64,000 nucleotides of DNA from JAHEJA01 sp965656445 (GCA_965656445.1 CBFHKO010000003.1:124001-188000), one strand, 5' to 3'. Shown: positions 27,847 through 36,472, counted from the stretch's first letter. Made by a program: numbers and translations. The notes: generated by a model not told the origin, from the letters alone.

Positions 27847-30258
27847 ATGAAAACCACCACGCGTGTTGCTGTTATTGGCGGCGGAGTTGTCGGCTGTAGC
27901 GTTCTTTACCACCTGACCAAACTCGGCTGGTCAGATGTCATGCTTCTTGAACGCTCTGAATTAACCTCAGGCTCGACATGGCACGCAGCAGGTGGATTTC
28001 ACACATTAAACGGCGATACAAATATGGCCGCACTTCAGGGCTATACCATCAAACTTTACAAAGAGTTAGAAGACATCACTGGCATGTCTTGTGGTCTCCA
28101 CCACGTTGGCGGCATCACTTTGGCGGATAATCAGGAACGCTTTGACATGCTTCTCGCCGAGCGGGCCAAGCACCGTTACATGGGTCTGGAAACCCAAATC
28201 GTTGGTCCAGATGACATCAAAAAGATCGCGCCGATCACCAATACCGATGGCATCCTTGGTGCACTTTATGATCCGCTCGATGGCCACCTTGATCCCTCGG
28301 GTACAACGCATGCCTATGCCAAGGCGGCGCGCATGGGCGGCGCAACAATTGAAACCCATTGCAAAGTCATGGAAACCAACCAACGCGCCGATGGCACATG
28401 GGATGTGGTCACCGACAAAGGGACGATCCACGCCGAACACATCGTCAACGCTGGTGGCCTCTGGGCGCGCGAAGTGGGCGCAATGGCGGGCATTTATCTG
28501 CCCCTCCACCCGATGGAGCACCAATATATCGTCACCGATGAGATTGCCGAGATTTATAATCGCGAAGAAGAGCATCCTCATGTGATGGATCCTGCGGGCG
28601 AAAGTTATCTGCGCCAAGAAGGGCGCGGGCTTTGTATCGGCTTTTATGAACAGCCGTGTAAACCTTGGGCGGTCGATGGCACACCGTGGAATTTCGGGCA
28701 TGAATTACTGCCTGATGACTTTGACAAAATCGATGAAAGCATTGAATTTGCTTACAAACGTTTCCCCGTTTTGGAAACGGCAGGTGTCAAATCTGTGATC
28801 CACGGACCCTTTACCTTTGCCCCTGATGGCAACCCGCTTGTCGGCCCTATTCCGGGTGTGAAAAACTATTGGTCTGCCTGCGGTGTGATGGCGGGCTTTA
28901 GCCAAGGGGGCGGTGTGGGCCTTATGTTGGCGCAATGGATGATCGAAGGCGAACCCGAACGCGACACCTCCGCCATGGACGTGGCCCGCTTTGGACAAAA
29001 CTGGATCAATCCGGGCTATACCCTTCCCAAGGTTATCGAAAACTATCAAAAACGCTTTTCGGTCAGCTATCCCAACGAAGAACTGCCCGCAGCGCGTCCT
29101 CTGCGCACCACGCCGATGTATGACACCTTTGACAAAATGGGCGCGGTTTGGGGCGCGCAGTTCGGGCTTGAGGTGGTCAATTATTTCGCCAAAGGCGATG
29201 AACCCCGCTATGAAACGCCGTCTTTCCGCCGCTCCAACGCGTGGGAAGCGACCAAGCGCGAAGTCTTGGGCGTGCGCAACGGCGTGGGCATCAACGAAGT
29301 CCACAATTTCGGTAAATATAAGGTGACAGGTCCGCATGCTCGGGCTTGGCTGGATCGCATCATGGCGGGGCGTATCCCCAAAGAGGGGCGGATTTCATTG
29401 ACCCCCATGCTCTCGCCTAAGGGAAGGTTGATTGGTGATTTTACGGTGTCCTGCTTAGGACAAGACGATTTCCAACTGACCGCAAGTTATGGCGCACAAG
29501 ATTTCCACATGCGGTGGTTCTTGCAACATCAAATCGATGGGGTCGAGATCGAAAACATCTCAGACCGTCTAAACGGGTTTCAAATTGCAGGTCCCAAGGC
29601 ACGCGATGTTCTCACCGCCTGCACACGCAGCGATATCAGCGACATGAAATTCATGGATGTGCGTAAAATGACCGTAGGTATGACCGATTGCACTGTTCAG
29701 CGCGTGAGCTACACAGGCGATTTGGGGTATGAAATTTATTGCGACCCCATGGATCAACGGGCGCTTTGGTCGACGCTTTGGGCCGCGGGACAAGATCATG
29801 ACATGGTGCCCTTTGGCATGCGGGCGATGATGTCATTGCGATTGGACAAATTTTTCGGTTCGTGGATGGCAGAGTTTTCACCCGATTATACCCCATGTGA
29901 AACTGGAATGGATCGCTTTATTTCTTGGAAGAAAAACACAGATTTCATCGGTCGCGCGGCGGCTGAGGCCGAACGCGACACTGGCGCAGCGCGGCAGCTC
30001 GTCGTTTTTGAAGTCGATGCAGAGGACGCGGATGTCGTGGCCTATGAACCGGTTTGGATTGACGGTTCGGTTCAAGGGTTCTGTACCTCTGGAGGATTTT
30101 CGCATTATAGCGAAAAATCAATTGCTTATGCCTTGATCCCACGGGACCAGGTCACCCCTGGTTTGACCGTTGACATCGAAATCTTAGGACAAATGCGATC
30201 CGCAACATTGCTGGATAGTCCGCTCTTTGATGCCGATAATGCACGCATGCGTGGCTAA
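27847..30258 (+). CDS. GcvT-fused FAD oxidoreductase, dimethylglycine/sarcosine dehydrogenase type (paralogue 2)
   Basis: The 803-residue protein is collinear with the divergent gene at 25147-27567. It has the dinucleotide fold VAVIGGGVVGCSVLYHLTKL, LTSGSTWHAAGGFHTLNGDT with the covalent-FAD histidine, and HPMEHQYIVTDEIAE. The FAO_M region lies near 375-430, and the C-terminal GCV_T domain has YTGDLGYEIYCDP and LRLDKFFGSW. The two share the same first 25 residues almost exactly but differ after the FAD histidine and through the substrate face, which suggests different methylamine substrates. The ATG at 27847 has AAAGGAG 12-18 bases upstream; an in-frame upstream start at 27757 would run through the spacer and is unlikely. 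Confidence 0.92.
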   Translation: MKTTTRVAVIGGGVVGCSVLYHLTKLGWSDVMLLERSELTSGSTWHAAGGFHTLNGDTNMAALQGYTIKLYKELEDITGMSCGLHHVGGITLADNQERFDMLLAERAKHRYMGLETQIVGPDDIKKIAPITNTDGILGALYDPLDGHLDPSGTTHAYAKAARMGGATIETHCKVMETNQRADGTWDVVTDKGTIHAEHIVNAGGLWAREVGAMAGIYLPLHPMEHQYIVTDEIAEIYNREEEHPHVMDPAGESYLRQEGRGLCIGFYEQPCKPWAVDGTPWNFGHELLPDDFDKIDESIEFAYKRFPVLETAGVKSVIHGPFTFAPDGNPLVGPIPGVKNYWSACGVMAGFSQGGGVGLMLAQWMIEGEPERDTSAMDVARFGQNWINPGYTLPKVIENYQKRFSVSYPNEELPAARPLRTTPMYDTFDKMGAVWGAQFGLEVVNYFAKGDEPRYETPSFRRSNAWEATKREVLGVRNGVGINEVHNFGKYKVTGPHARAWLDRIMAGRIPKEGRISLTPMLSPKGRLIGDFTVSCLGQDDFQLTASYGAQDFHMRWFLQHQIDGVEIENISDRLNGFQIAGPKARDVLTACTRSDISDMKFMDVRKMTVGMTDCTVQRVSYTGDLGYEIYCDPMDQRALWSTLWAAGQDHDMVPFGMRAMMSLRLDKFFGSWMAEFSPDYTPCETGMDRFISWKKNTDFIGRAAAEAERDTGAARQLVVFEVDAEDADVVAYEPVWIDGSVQGFCTSGGFSHYSEKSIAYALIPRDQVTPGLTVDIEILGQMRSATLLDSPLFDADNARMRG

Positions 30259-30274
30259 TCGCGCTTTTGTTCAA

Positions 30275-30298
30275 GCCCAAACCTGTTAGACTTTGGGC
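30275..30298 (+). promoter_or_regulatory. Hairpin directly abutting the start codon of the MocA-like gene
   Basis: GCCCAAA (30275-30281) pairs with TTTGGGC (30292-30298) around a ten-base loop. The right arm ends at the base before ATG, where a ribosome binding site should be, and no Shine-Dalgarno sequence is visible. It could limit initiation, or end transcription of the oxidoreductase gene, though no U-run follows. Confidence 0.45.
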
Positions 30299-30907
30299 AT
30301 GAAGCGATTGGGTTTATTATTAGCGGCAGGTCAGTCTTCGCGGATGCGAGGGCGTGATAAGCAATTAGAGCTGATCGACGGTCAAACGCTCTTGAGCCGC
30401 CTTGTCGAGGTCTGTCGCCCTCATGTGGATGCCTTGGCTGTGACGATCCCGCACATTGGACACGCGCGCCAAGAGGCCCTACGCGGCTATGATGTCGTTA
30501 TCCTCCCTATTCCAGATGCACATGAGGGCATGAGCGCATCTCTTCGCACAGCAGCCGCTTGGGCGCGATTGCAGACAGGTGATCACTTGATGATTTTGCC
30601 GAGTGATATGCCAGATCTTGATGTGAAGGATATTGAATTATTTCAGAAACTTGTGCGAAATAGTTCACGCAAAATAGTTCAAGCAACCTCGCAAAGTGGA
30701 ATACCCGGCCATCCCGTTAGTTTTCCCAAAGAGACCTTTACTAACTTGGGCGCTCTGAGCGGAGATAATGGTGCCAAATCAGTGATCGCGGCACATGCGA
30801 CTGTCACAGTTGCTCTACAAGCAAATCATGCCATTACAGATTTGGATACACCAGAAGATTGGGACATGTGGCGATTGGAGCGGTCGAATTCCACAAACAA
30901 ACACTAA
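30299..30907 (+). CDS. MocA-like molybdenum-cofactor nucleotidyltransferase family protein
   Basis: The 202-residue protein has the nucleotide-binding N-terminus LGLLLAAGQSSRMRGRDKQL (MobA/MocA signature). It also has EGMSASLRTAAAW, MILPSDMPDLDVKDI (metal-binding DMP), GIPGHPVSFPKETF, LSGDNGAKSVI and a final ITDLDTPEDW, all typical of MocA-type cytidylyltransferases that finish the molybdopterin cytosine dinucleotide cofactor. No xanthine-dehydrogenase-type gene is nearby, so its client enzyme is not known. I take the ATG at 30299 as start; no ribosome binding site is seen. Confidence 0.85.
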   Translation: MKRLGLLLAAGQSSRMRGRDKQLELIDGQTLLSRLVEVCRPHVDALAVTIPHIGHARQEALRGYDVVILPIPDAHEGMSASLRTAAAWARLQTGDHLMILPSDMPDLDVKDIELFQKLVRNSSRKIVQATSQSGIPGHPVSFPKETFTNLGALSGDNGAKSVIAAHATVTVALQANHAITDLDTPEDWDMWRLERSNSTNKH

Positions 30908-31330
30908 TTCGTGAAATTCGACCCAAACCCAAACCTCGAAACAATGAACCAATTGTTCATTGCCAAATTCGCTTTGTGACGGAGTTACCAAAAGCACATG
31001 CTGATCTGATGATAAAACAACATCAACAGAAGGCATGGACGGTGCAATCGCATGAGCTGCAATCTTAACAGACGCAACGGTCTGTTCACCGGAGGAGTAT
31101 TGTTGGCCAAGGAATTTAATTGGTTGGAAACCGTTATCACGCGTAAATACACGGTCAGTTTCACATAAATCTTTCACAGCAACGCGACCACGAGTCGTCG
31201 ACACCATCGCATCCTGATGAAAGCATCCGATATATGAGGCAGAGCGAGACGCAACTCTCGCTTTATTTTTCCTAGCTCTCGCTAGTTTGTGCTGATCAAA
31301 ATCAGCTATTATCACATTTCTTTCGAACAT
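30815..31330 (-). pseudogene. Fragment of a Hint (hedgehog/intein) domain protein
   Basis: A 171-codon frame reads IGCFHQDAMVSTTRGRVAVK, then DLCETDRVFTRDNGFQPIKF, VKIAAHAI, and LSSDQHVLLVTP. This matches the pattern of roseobacter Hint_2 proteins (catalytic Cys at the start of the block, GxxxVxDL, DxGxQPI, SxQHxLL). After QHVLL the expected 30 to 40 residues are missing. The end, EFHELVFVCGI, resembles the last Hint strand but runs antisense into the 3' end of the MocA-like gene. No accompanying N-terminal domain is present. I read it as a decayed or internally deleted copy. A short functional Hint protein is less likely but not excluded. Confidence 0.55.
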
Positions 31331-31882
31331 GCGTCACCCGGTCCACTAAGCGCCTGCTTCGGAAAACAGACGTACATCACTAAAAACCACGCTCTTGAAA
31401 TCGGATCCCCAAACCCTCTTTCTCAAACGGACGCACCTCCCCACATACAGATGCGCTTCACTTATTACCCATAACGTATGGATTACCTATACCTAATGGG
31501 GAGAATGTGGCCAAATTATGCAAAATCACAATGAAACGCTAGGTTGCATAGGCATTATTTCATGCATCGTCTGCGTTTTATGAATTATTTCAGCCTCTTA
31601 GACCTATATAACGGAAGTAAATTTACTCTATTCCAAGTGAGAAAAAAATTGTTTCTAATTTGGAACAAATGAGAGATTTTCAACCCTAAATTGCAAATTA
31701 CCTCGGGTCAAATATTTTTAAAAGTGTACCCCAGCGAATCCCCGAATCGATTCGTCCTGAATTTAGCCCACATTCGTGTTTTGCTTTTCCTTACTGACTA
31801 ACAGCGTTCCATATTAAAATATATACTTTAGTATATAATTTTAGTACTTTATGGGTATTCATAATTTTTTAACGAGTAAGCC
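31331..31882. other. Gene-free AT-rich stretch
   Basis: This 552-base region has no convincing coding frame on either strand and is visibly richer in A and T than its surroundings. It contains homopolymer-like A/T stretches and one clear inverted repeat near its right end. It separates the Hint fragment from the CPBP protease gene and may be the leftover of deleted genes. Confidence 0.6.
31817..31841 (+). promoter_or_regulatory. AT-rich inverted repeat upstream of the CPBP protease gene
   Basis: TATATACT (31820-31827) and AGTATATA (31830-31837) form a perfect eight-base inverted repeat with a TT spacer, which extends with one mismatch into flanking A and T runs. It overlaps a TATAAT (31834-31839) 44 bases before the ATG, so it may be an operator lying over the promoter. 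The regulator is unknown. Confidence 0.4.
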
Positions 31883-32641
31883 ATGTCTAAAATCCGCATT
31901 GCAGCGCCCGCCCTAGCCTTAACATCTCTTCATACAGGTATCATGGCAAGTGCCATGGCCGTTATGTATTTCATGTTCTCCACATCCTACGGTGAGCCGA
32001 ATATGACGGTTTTAAATTTACCGTTTCTGCTTTTGCTTGCATTCCTCCTGACCCTTGGAGCGAAACGATATTTCAATTGGGACACTGACTTCTTCCCCCC
32101 AATGCGCAAGATTCATCTCTTGTGGCTTGTGCCGATCCTGTTGGCCATTCTTCAAATCTACGTAATTTTTGCTCTAAACGCTGATCCTAACAATCATCCC
32201 TTGTTTGCAACGGCGGCCCTTCTTCTAGCGACTATGTTGATTGGATATACAGAGGAACTTACCTTTCGCGGGATACTGATGACGGGGTTATTACGGGCCG
32301 GACTGAAACCCCTAACAGTCATTATTCTCAGCGGTCTTGCCTTTGGACTATTTCATTTCGTGAACCTACTTGGAAACACTCCCTTTGATGCAGCCTTAGG
32401 TCAGGTTATTTCAACAACCGTGACAGGCCTGTGCTATGGAGCGGTGTTTTGGCATCTCAAATCTTTATGGCCCTTGATGCTTGTGCACTGGCAGTGGGAT
32501 GCAGCCCTGATGTTGGCAAATCGTGACCCGAACGTGATGGCAGCGGTTGAGACAATCGATCCAATTCTTGCAGGATATGTCATGCCACTTAAGCTCGTTA
32601 TCTTCTTCGTCTTAATGGTAAATATTCTACGAAAGAGCTAA
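31883..32641 (+). CDS. CPBP-family intramembrane glutamic endopeptidase (Abi/CAAX type)
   Basis: The 252-residue membrane protein has about seven hydrophobic segments. It carries the CPBP motifs: EELTFRGILM (paired glutamates and arginine, near residue 127), FGLFHFVN (FxxxH, near 152), and a later histidine in VHWQWDAAL where the family usually has HxxxN/B. Bacterial members act as membrane proteases in prenyl-protein processing, bacteriocin immunity or transporter control; none can be chosen here. It stands alone after the AT-rich stretch. Confidence 0.88.
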   Translation: MSKIRIAAPALALTSLHTGIMASAMAVMYFMFSTSYGEPNMTVLNLPFLLLLAFLLTLGAKRYFNWDTDFFPPMRKIHLLWLVPILLAILQIYVIFALNADPNNHPLFATAALLLATMLIGYTEELTFRGILMTGLLRAGLKPLTVIILSGLAFGLFHFVNLLGNTPFDAALGQVISTTVTGLCYGAVFWHLKSLWPLMLVHWQWDAALMLANRDPNVMAAVETIDPILAGYVMPLKLVIFFVLMVNILRKS

Positions 32642-32715
32642 TTTTTTGGAACATAGACATGAAGTAAGCTAAGTCTATTTCATGCGGAACACTGAAAAAC
32701 CGTTAAGGATCAGTG

Positions 32716-32799
32716 TGGTACCCAAGGCCGGACTCGAACCGGCACGCCTCGCGGCGGGGGATTTTGAATCCCCTGCGTCTACCATTCCGCCACTTGGGC
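32716..32799 (-). tRNA. tRNA-Leu (anticodon CAA)
   Basis: Read on the minus strand, the acceptor arm GCCCAAG pairs with CTTGGGT before ACCA, with a G-U closing pair. The anticodon arm is GGGGATTCAAAATCCCC with CAA in the loop. There is a long variable arm (CGCCGCGAGGCG) as in leucine tRNAs, and a T arm around GGTTCGAGTCC. CCA is encoded. It reads UUG codons. Confidence 0.96.
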
Positions 32800-32913
32800 A
32801 CGTTTGATGTGGCGGTATTAGTCAAAGAATTCAGAGACCGCAAGGGGCAAAGTGCACTTGACGAAAAAACTTTTGCATGTTCACTGACCCCAAACAATTT
32901 GTGGGAAAATAGT

Positions 32914-33492
32914 ATGATTAGAGCATTATATGACTGGACGCTTGGGTTGGCATCTCACCCTCGCGCAATTTGGGTTTTAGCAGGCATCGCCTTTATCGAA
33001 AGCTCGTTCTTCCCAATTCCAGTCGATGTCATGCTGATCCCCATGATTATCGCCGCCCGCCACAAAGCGTGGCTCTATGCCTTTGTGGCAATGACGTTTT
33101 CGGTCTTGGGCGGTTTGTTTGGATATTTCCTCGGCGCTGTGGCCTATGATCAAATAGCCGAGCCAATTTTGATGGCGCTTGGCAAAGCAGACGCAATCGC
33201 TGAATATGCGCAAAAATTCAATGATGCGGGTATTTGGACAATTTTAACCGCAGGCATCACACCTTTCCCGTTCAAAGTCATCACAATCATGTCAGGCGCT
33301 ACCTCCATGCCCTTGGCAACCTTTCTTCTGACTGCTATTGTCGCACGCACGATCCGCTTTTTTGCGGTGGCTGCCCTGCTCTATGCCTTCGGTGAACCGA
33401 TCAAAGCGTTTATTGAAAAATATCTCGGCTGGGTGTTTTTGGCCTTTATCGTTGTGTTACTTGGCGGATTTTTGGGGATTAAATATCTATGA
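32914..33492 (+). CDS. YqaA-type DedA/VTT-domain membrane protein
   Basis: The 192-residue inner-membrane protein has IWVLAGIAFIESSFFPIPVD (residues 17-36) and FGYFLGAVAYDQI. It also has GIWTILTAGITPFPFKVITI, the paired re-entrant loop pattern of the SNARE-associated/VTT family, probable lipid scramblases or flippases. The ATG at 32914 was chosen because longer in-frame versions start inside the tRNA-Leu gene. The stop overlaps the dsbB start as ATGA, so the two are translationally coupled. Confidence 0.88.
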   Translation: MIRALYDWTLGLASHPRAIWVLAGIAFIESSFFPIPVDVMLIPMIIAARHKAWLYAFVAMTFSVLGGLFGYFLGAVAYDQIAEPILMALGKADAIAEYAQKFNDAGIWTILTAGITPFPFKVITIMSGATSMPLATFLLTAIVARTIRFFAVAALLYAFGEPIKAFIEKYLGWVFLAFIVVLLGGFLGIKYL

Positions 33493-33947
33493 CATCTAAA
33501 CAGCTAGCGCTTTTGGCGGGTTTGGGCTCGGTTGCTTTGATGATTGGGGCGCTTGGGTTTCAATATATTGGCGGAATGCCGCCCTGTAAGATGTGCTACT
33601 GGCAACGCTATCCTCATATTGTCGCGGCTGTGATCCTCGCGCTTTATTGGGTGATCCAACAGAGGGTTTTCCTATTGCTTGGTGCGCTAAGTGCCGCTGT
33701 GACCTCTGGCATCGGAGCCTATCATACAGGCGTTGAACGCGGCTGGTGGGAGGGTCCAAGCACATGCACCTCTGGCTCTATCGAGGGGCTCAGCACAGAT
33801 GACCTCTTGGCGCAAATTATGAATGCCCCTCTTGTGCGCTGTGATGAAGTTCCATGGGAGCTCTTTGGCCTCTCAATGGCGTCATGGAATATGGTGATCT
33901 CGGCTGGGCTCTGCGCGCTTTGGCTTTTGGCGTGGAAACGCGCCTAA
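33489..33947 (+). CDS. Disulfide bond formation protein B family
   Basis: DsbB-type proteins reoxidise periplasmic thiol oxidases and pass electrons to quinone. The 152-residue protein has four membrane helices. MPPCKMCYWQRYPH (residues 30-43) carries the CxxC of the first periplasmic loop, and a second cysteine pair is in STCTSG and VRCDEVPW in the second loop. The start overlaps the YqaA-type gene (ATGA) and the stop overlaps the convergent Lrp gene by four bases. No dsbA is seen nearby. Confidence 0.93.
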   Translation: MTSKQLALLAGLGSVALMIGALGFQYIGGMPPCKMCYWQRYPHIVAAVILALYWVIQQRVFLLLGALSAAVTSGIGAYHTGVERGWWEGPSTCTSGSIEGLSTDDLLAQIMNAPLVRCDEVPWELFGLSMASWNMVISAGLCALWLLAWKRA

Positions 33948-34375
33948 GCTGATTTACGGGTACTCAGCAAGAGATTTGTTTCGCTCGTCGCAACCCCATC
34001 AAGACGGCGAATTTTGCTAAGCACCGTATCAAAGTCTTCGAGCGTTGTCGTTCCAATTTCAACAATCAAATCCCAACGACCATTGGTTGTATGGATCGCA
34101 CGCACCTGTTGAAATCCGTTCAAGGCGCGAATGATACGATCCGCACCGCGTCCCTCAATCCCGATCATCATCATCCCCCGAACGGGATCCTGTTGGGCAT
34201 CATCTTTGAGAACAATAGAAAAGCCCAGCACATCGCCGGAGGCCTTTAACCGTTCAATTCGCGCGCGAATGGTTGTGCGCGACACACCAAGCATAACAGC
34301 CAAATCCGAAAGCGAGGCCCGCGCATCGTGACGCAATGCTGAAATAAGCGCGGTGTCTATGTCATCCCTTCTCAT
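33944..34375 (-). CDS. Lrp/AsnC-family transcriptional regulator
   Basis: The 143-residue protein has an N-terminal winged helix-turn-helix (DIDTALISALRHDARASLSD, then LAVMLGVSRTTIRARIERLK). A C-terminal RAM domain follows (MMIGIEGRGADRIIRALNGF, IVEIGTTTLEDFDTVLSKIR), the effector-binding oligomerisation module. It is divergent from the arginase and ornithine cyclodeaminase genes, an arrangement in which the regulator usually senses arginine or ornithine and switches on the catabolic genes. Its 3' end overlaps dsbB by four bases. Confidence 0.94.
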   Translation of the reverse strand: MRRDDIDTALISALRHDARASLSDLAVMLGVSRTTIRARIERLKASGDVLGFSIVLKDDAQQDPVRGMMMIGIEGRGADRIIRALNGFQQVRAIHTTNGRWDLIVEIGTTTLEDFDTVLSKIRRLDGVATSETNLLLSTRKSA

Positions 34376-34390
34376 ATCGGACGTTATAGC

Positions 34391-34425
34391 TTTCGAAACG
34401 AATTATTTTACACGATTTGTACAAA
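34391..34425. promoter_or_regulatory. Candidate Lrp operator in the divergent spacer
   Basis: The spacer between the regulator and arginase holds two palindromes, TTTCGAAA (34391-34398) and TTTGTACAAA (34416-34425). Their centres are 26 bases apart. Symmetric AT-flanked sites at the control region of a divergent Lrp gene are expected operators. Assignment is from position only. Confidence 0.45.
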
Positions 34426-34481
34426 ATGATCGCTACCAAGTTTTCTAATTGAACACAATACTGTGCAAAAAAGGAAAGCGA

Positions 34482-35423
34482 ATGACACAATCGACCTGTG
34501 TATTGATCGGCGCGCCCGTCGACAGCGGCAAACAGAGAAAAGGCTGTCTTATGGGACCAGACGCCTATCGCGTGGCTGGCCTTGGCGCGGCCCTATCCGA
34601 CCTAGGCCACCACGTTGTCGATAAAGGGAACCTGCGAGCCAAGGACATCCAAGACGCCAAGGGACCAGAGCATTTGGTCGATTTGGCGGAAACAGTGGGC
34701 TGGACAGAGGCAATTGCAGATGCAGCAAAGGAGGCCTTTGACCTTGGCCACCCTGTTTTCTTGGGTGGGGATCACGCGCTATCCCTTGGCTCTGGTTTGG
34801 CCGCAACGCGTTATGCGGCGGAGCAATCTCGCCCTCTCTTTGTTCTATGGCTAGATGCGCATAGCGATTTTCATACACCTTACACAACCCAGTCTGGGAA
34901 TTTGCACGGCACCCCTTTGGCCTATTTAACAGGGCGCGCGGGGTTTGATGCCTTTCCTGAGATGACATCCCCCGTACCCGATGAAAACGTCTGTATCCTT
35001 GGTCTGCGCTCTGTGGACGGGCCAGAGCGTAGCGCGCTTCAATCGAGCAAAGTTGCTTATCACGATATGCGCGCGATTGACGAAACTGGCATTTCCGCGC
35101 CTTTGAGCGCGTTTTTGAATAAGGTTAAAGCGGCCAACGGATTGTTGCACGTGTCCTTAGATGTCGATTTCCTTGATCCAATGATTGCCCCAGCTGTTGG
35201 CACAACGGTTCCCGGCGGTGCCACAATGCGTGAGGCGCATTTGGTGATGGAAATCCTCTCTGATAGCGGCTTGATGACCTCTTTGGATTTGGTTGAATTA
35301 AATCCGTTTCTCGACGATCGCGGCCGAACAGCCCAGATCATGGTGGACCTAGCGGCCTCTGCCTTTGGGCGCCGGGTCTTTGATCGCCCGACACATTCTT
35401 TTTCTTTGGAGCTTCCTCGATGA
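34482..35423 (+). CDS. rocF: Arginase
   Basis: Arginase splits arginine into ornithine and urea with a two-manganese centre. The 313-residue protein has all metal motifs: FLGGDHALSLGSG, LWLDAHSDFHTP, and SLDVDFLDP; the substrate-side SGNLHGTPLAYL is also present. I chose the ATG at 34482, which has AAGGAAA seven bases upstream; an earlier in-frame ATG gives a longer, unusual N-terminus. The stop overlaps the ornithine cyclodeaminase start (ATGA), so the products form a two-step path from arginine to proline, probably controlled by the divergent Lrp protein. Confidence 0.95.
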   Translation: MTQSTCVLIGAPVDSGKQRKGCLMGPDAYRVAGLGAALSDLGHHVVDKGNLRAKDIQDAKGPEHLVDLAETVGWTEAIADAAKEAFDLGHPVFLGGDHALSLGSGLAATRYAAEQSRPLFVLWLDAHSDFHTPYTTQSGNLHGTPLAYLTGRAGFDAFPEMTSPVPDENVCILGLRSVDGPERSALQSSKVAYHDMRAIDETGISAPLSAFLNKVKAANGLLHVSLDVDFLDPMIAPAVGTTVPGGATMREAHLVMEILSDSGLMTSLDLVELNPFLDDRGRTAQIMVDLAASAFGRRVFDRPTHSFSLELPR

Positions 35424-36466
35424 CACTTCTCCCTTCTGACAAAGCCCTTGTTCCATTTGTCTCTGTTGATCACATGATGAAACTTGTGCATCACATCGGC
35501 ATTGAACCCATGTTGACCGCCCTTTCTGAGTATATCGAAGAGGATTTCAAACGCTGGTCTCTGTTTGACAAGACCCCGCGCGTGGCAAGCCATTCTGCGG
35601 AAGGCGTCATTGAGTTGATGCCCACCTCGGATGGTGAAGTCTATGGATTCAAATATGTGAACGGCCACCCAAAAAACACCAAAGATGGGCTGCAAACCGT
35701 CACTGCATTTGGTTTATTAGCGGATGTCGGTACGGGCTATCCCGTTCTCTTGTCGGAAATGACCTTATTGACCGCTTTGCGTACGGCGGCGACTTCGGCG
35801 ATGGCGGCGAAATATCTCGCACCCAAAGGGGCTACAACAATGGCGATGATCGGCAATGGCGCGCAAAGCGAATTTCAAAGCCTCGCTATGAAAGCCATTT
35901 GTGGCATTACCACTGTCAAGCTTTACGACATTGACCCGCGCGCAACGGAAAAGGCCGCTCGAAACCTCGCCTTGCATGGGCTAAACGTTGTCCCTTGCAC
36001 CACCGCTGAGGCTGCGATTGAAGGTGCCCAGATCATAACGACCTGCACCGCTGACAAACAAAACGCCACGATTTTGACAGATAATATGGTTGGGTCAGGC
36101 GTACATATCAATGCCATCGGCGGGGATTGCCCGGGTAAAACCGAATTGCACAGCGACATCTTACGCCGCTCTGACATTTTTGTGGAATATCCTGATCAAA
36201 CACGGATCGAAGGCGAAATTCAGCAACTCGCCCCAGATCATCCTGTCACAGAGCTGTGGCAAGTGATTTCAGGGGACGTCACAGGGCGCAGCTCTGACAA
36301 GCAAATCACTTTGTTTGACAGCGTGGGCTTTGCAATCGAGGATTTTTCCGCCCTGCGTTTTGTGCGTGATAAAATCAAAGAGACAGACTTTTCAATTGCC
36401 TTAGACATGCTCGCAGACCCAGATGATCCACGCGATTTGTTTGGAATGTTAGAGCGGTCAAAATAA
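35420..36466 (+). CDS. Ornithine cyclodeaminase
   Basis: This 348-residue member of the ornithine cyclodeaminase/mu-crystallin family converts ornithine to proline with loss of ammonia. Visible are GEVYGFKYVNGHPKNTKDG, TALRTAATSAMAAKYLAPKG, and the NAD loop MIGNGAQSEFQSLAM (about residues 136-150). ITTCTADK and HINAIGGDCPGKTEL follow. Directly coupled to arginase by an ATGA overlap, which strongly supports ornithine as substrate over other amino acids handled by this family. Confidence 0.94.
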   Translation: MTLLPSDKALVPFVSVDHMMKLVHHIGIEPMLTALSEYIEEDFKRWSLFDKTPRVASHSAEGVIELMPTSDGEVYGFKYVNGHPKNTKDGLQTVTAFGLLADVGTGYPVLLSEMTLLTALRTAATSAMAAKYLAPKGATTMAMIGNGAQSEFQSLAMKAICGITTVKLYDIDPRATEKAARNLALHGLNVVPCTTAEAAIEGAQIITTCTADKQNATILTDNMVGSGVHINAIGGDCPGKTELHSDILRRSDIFVEYPDQTRIEGEIQQLAPDHPVTELWQVISGDVTGRSSDKQITLFDSVGFAIEDFSALRFVRDKIKETDFSIALDMLADPDDPRDLFGMLERSK

Positions 36467-36472
36467 ATGAAG

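Noticed and set aside
32713..32913. A possible long N-terminal extension of the YqaA-type gene
   Set aside because: It would begin inside tRNA-Leu; the PRPDSNRHAS-like peptide is a well-known artefact of reading a tRNA gene antisense.
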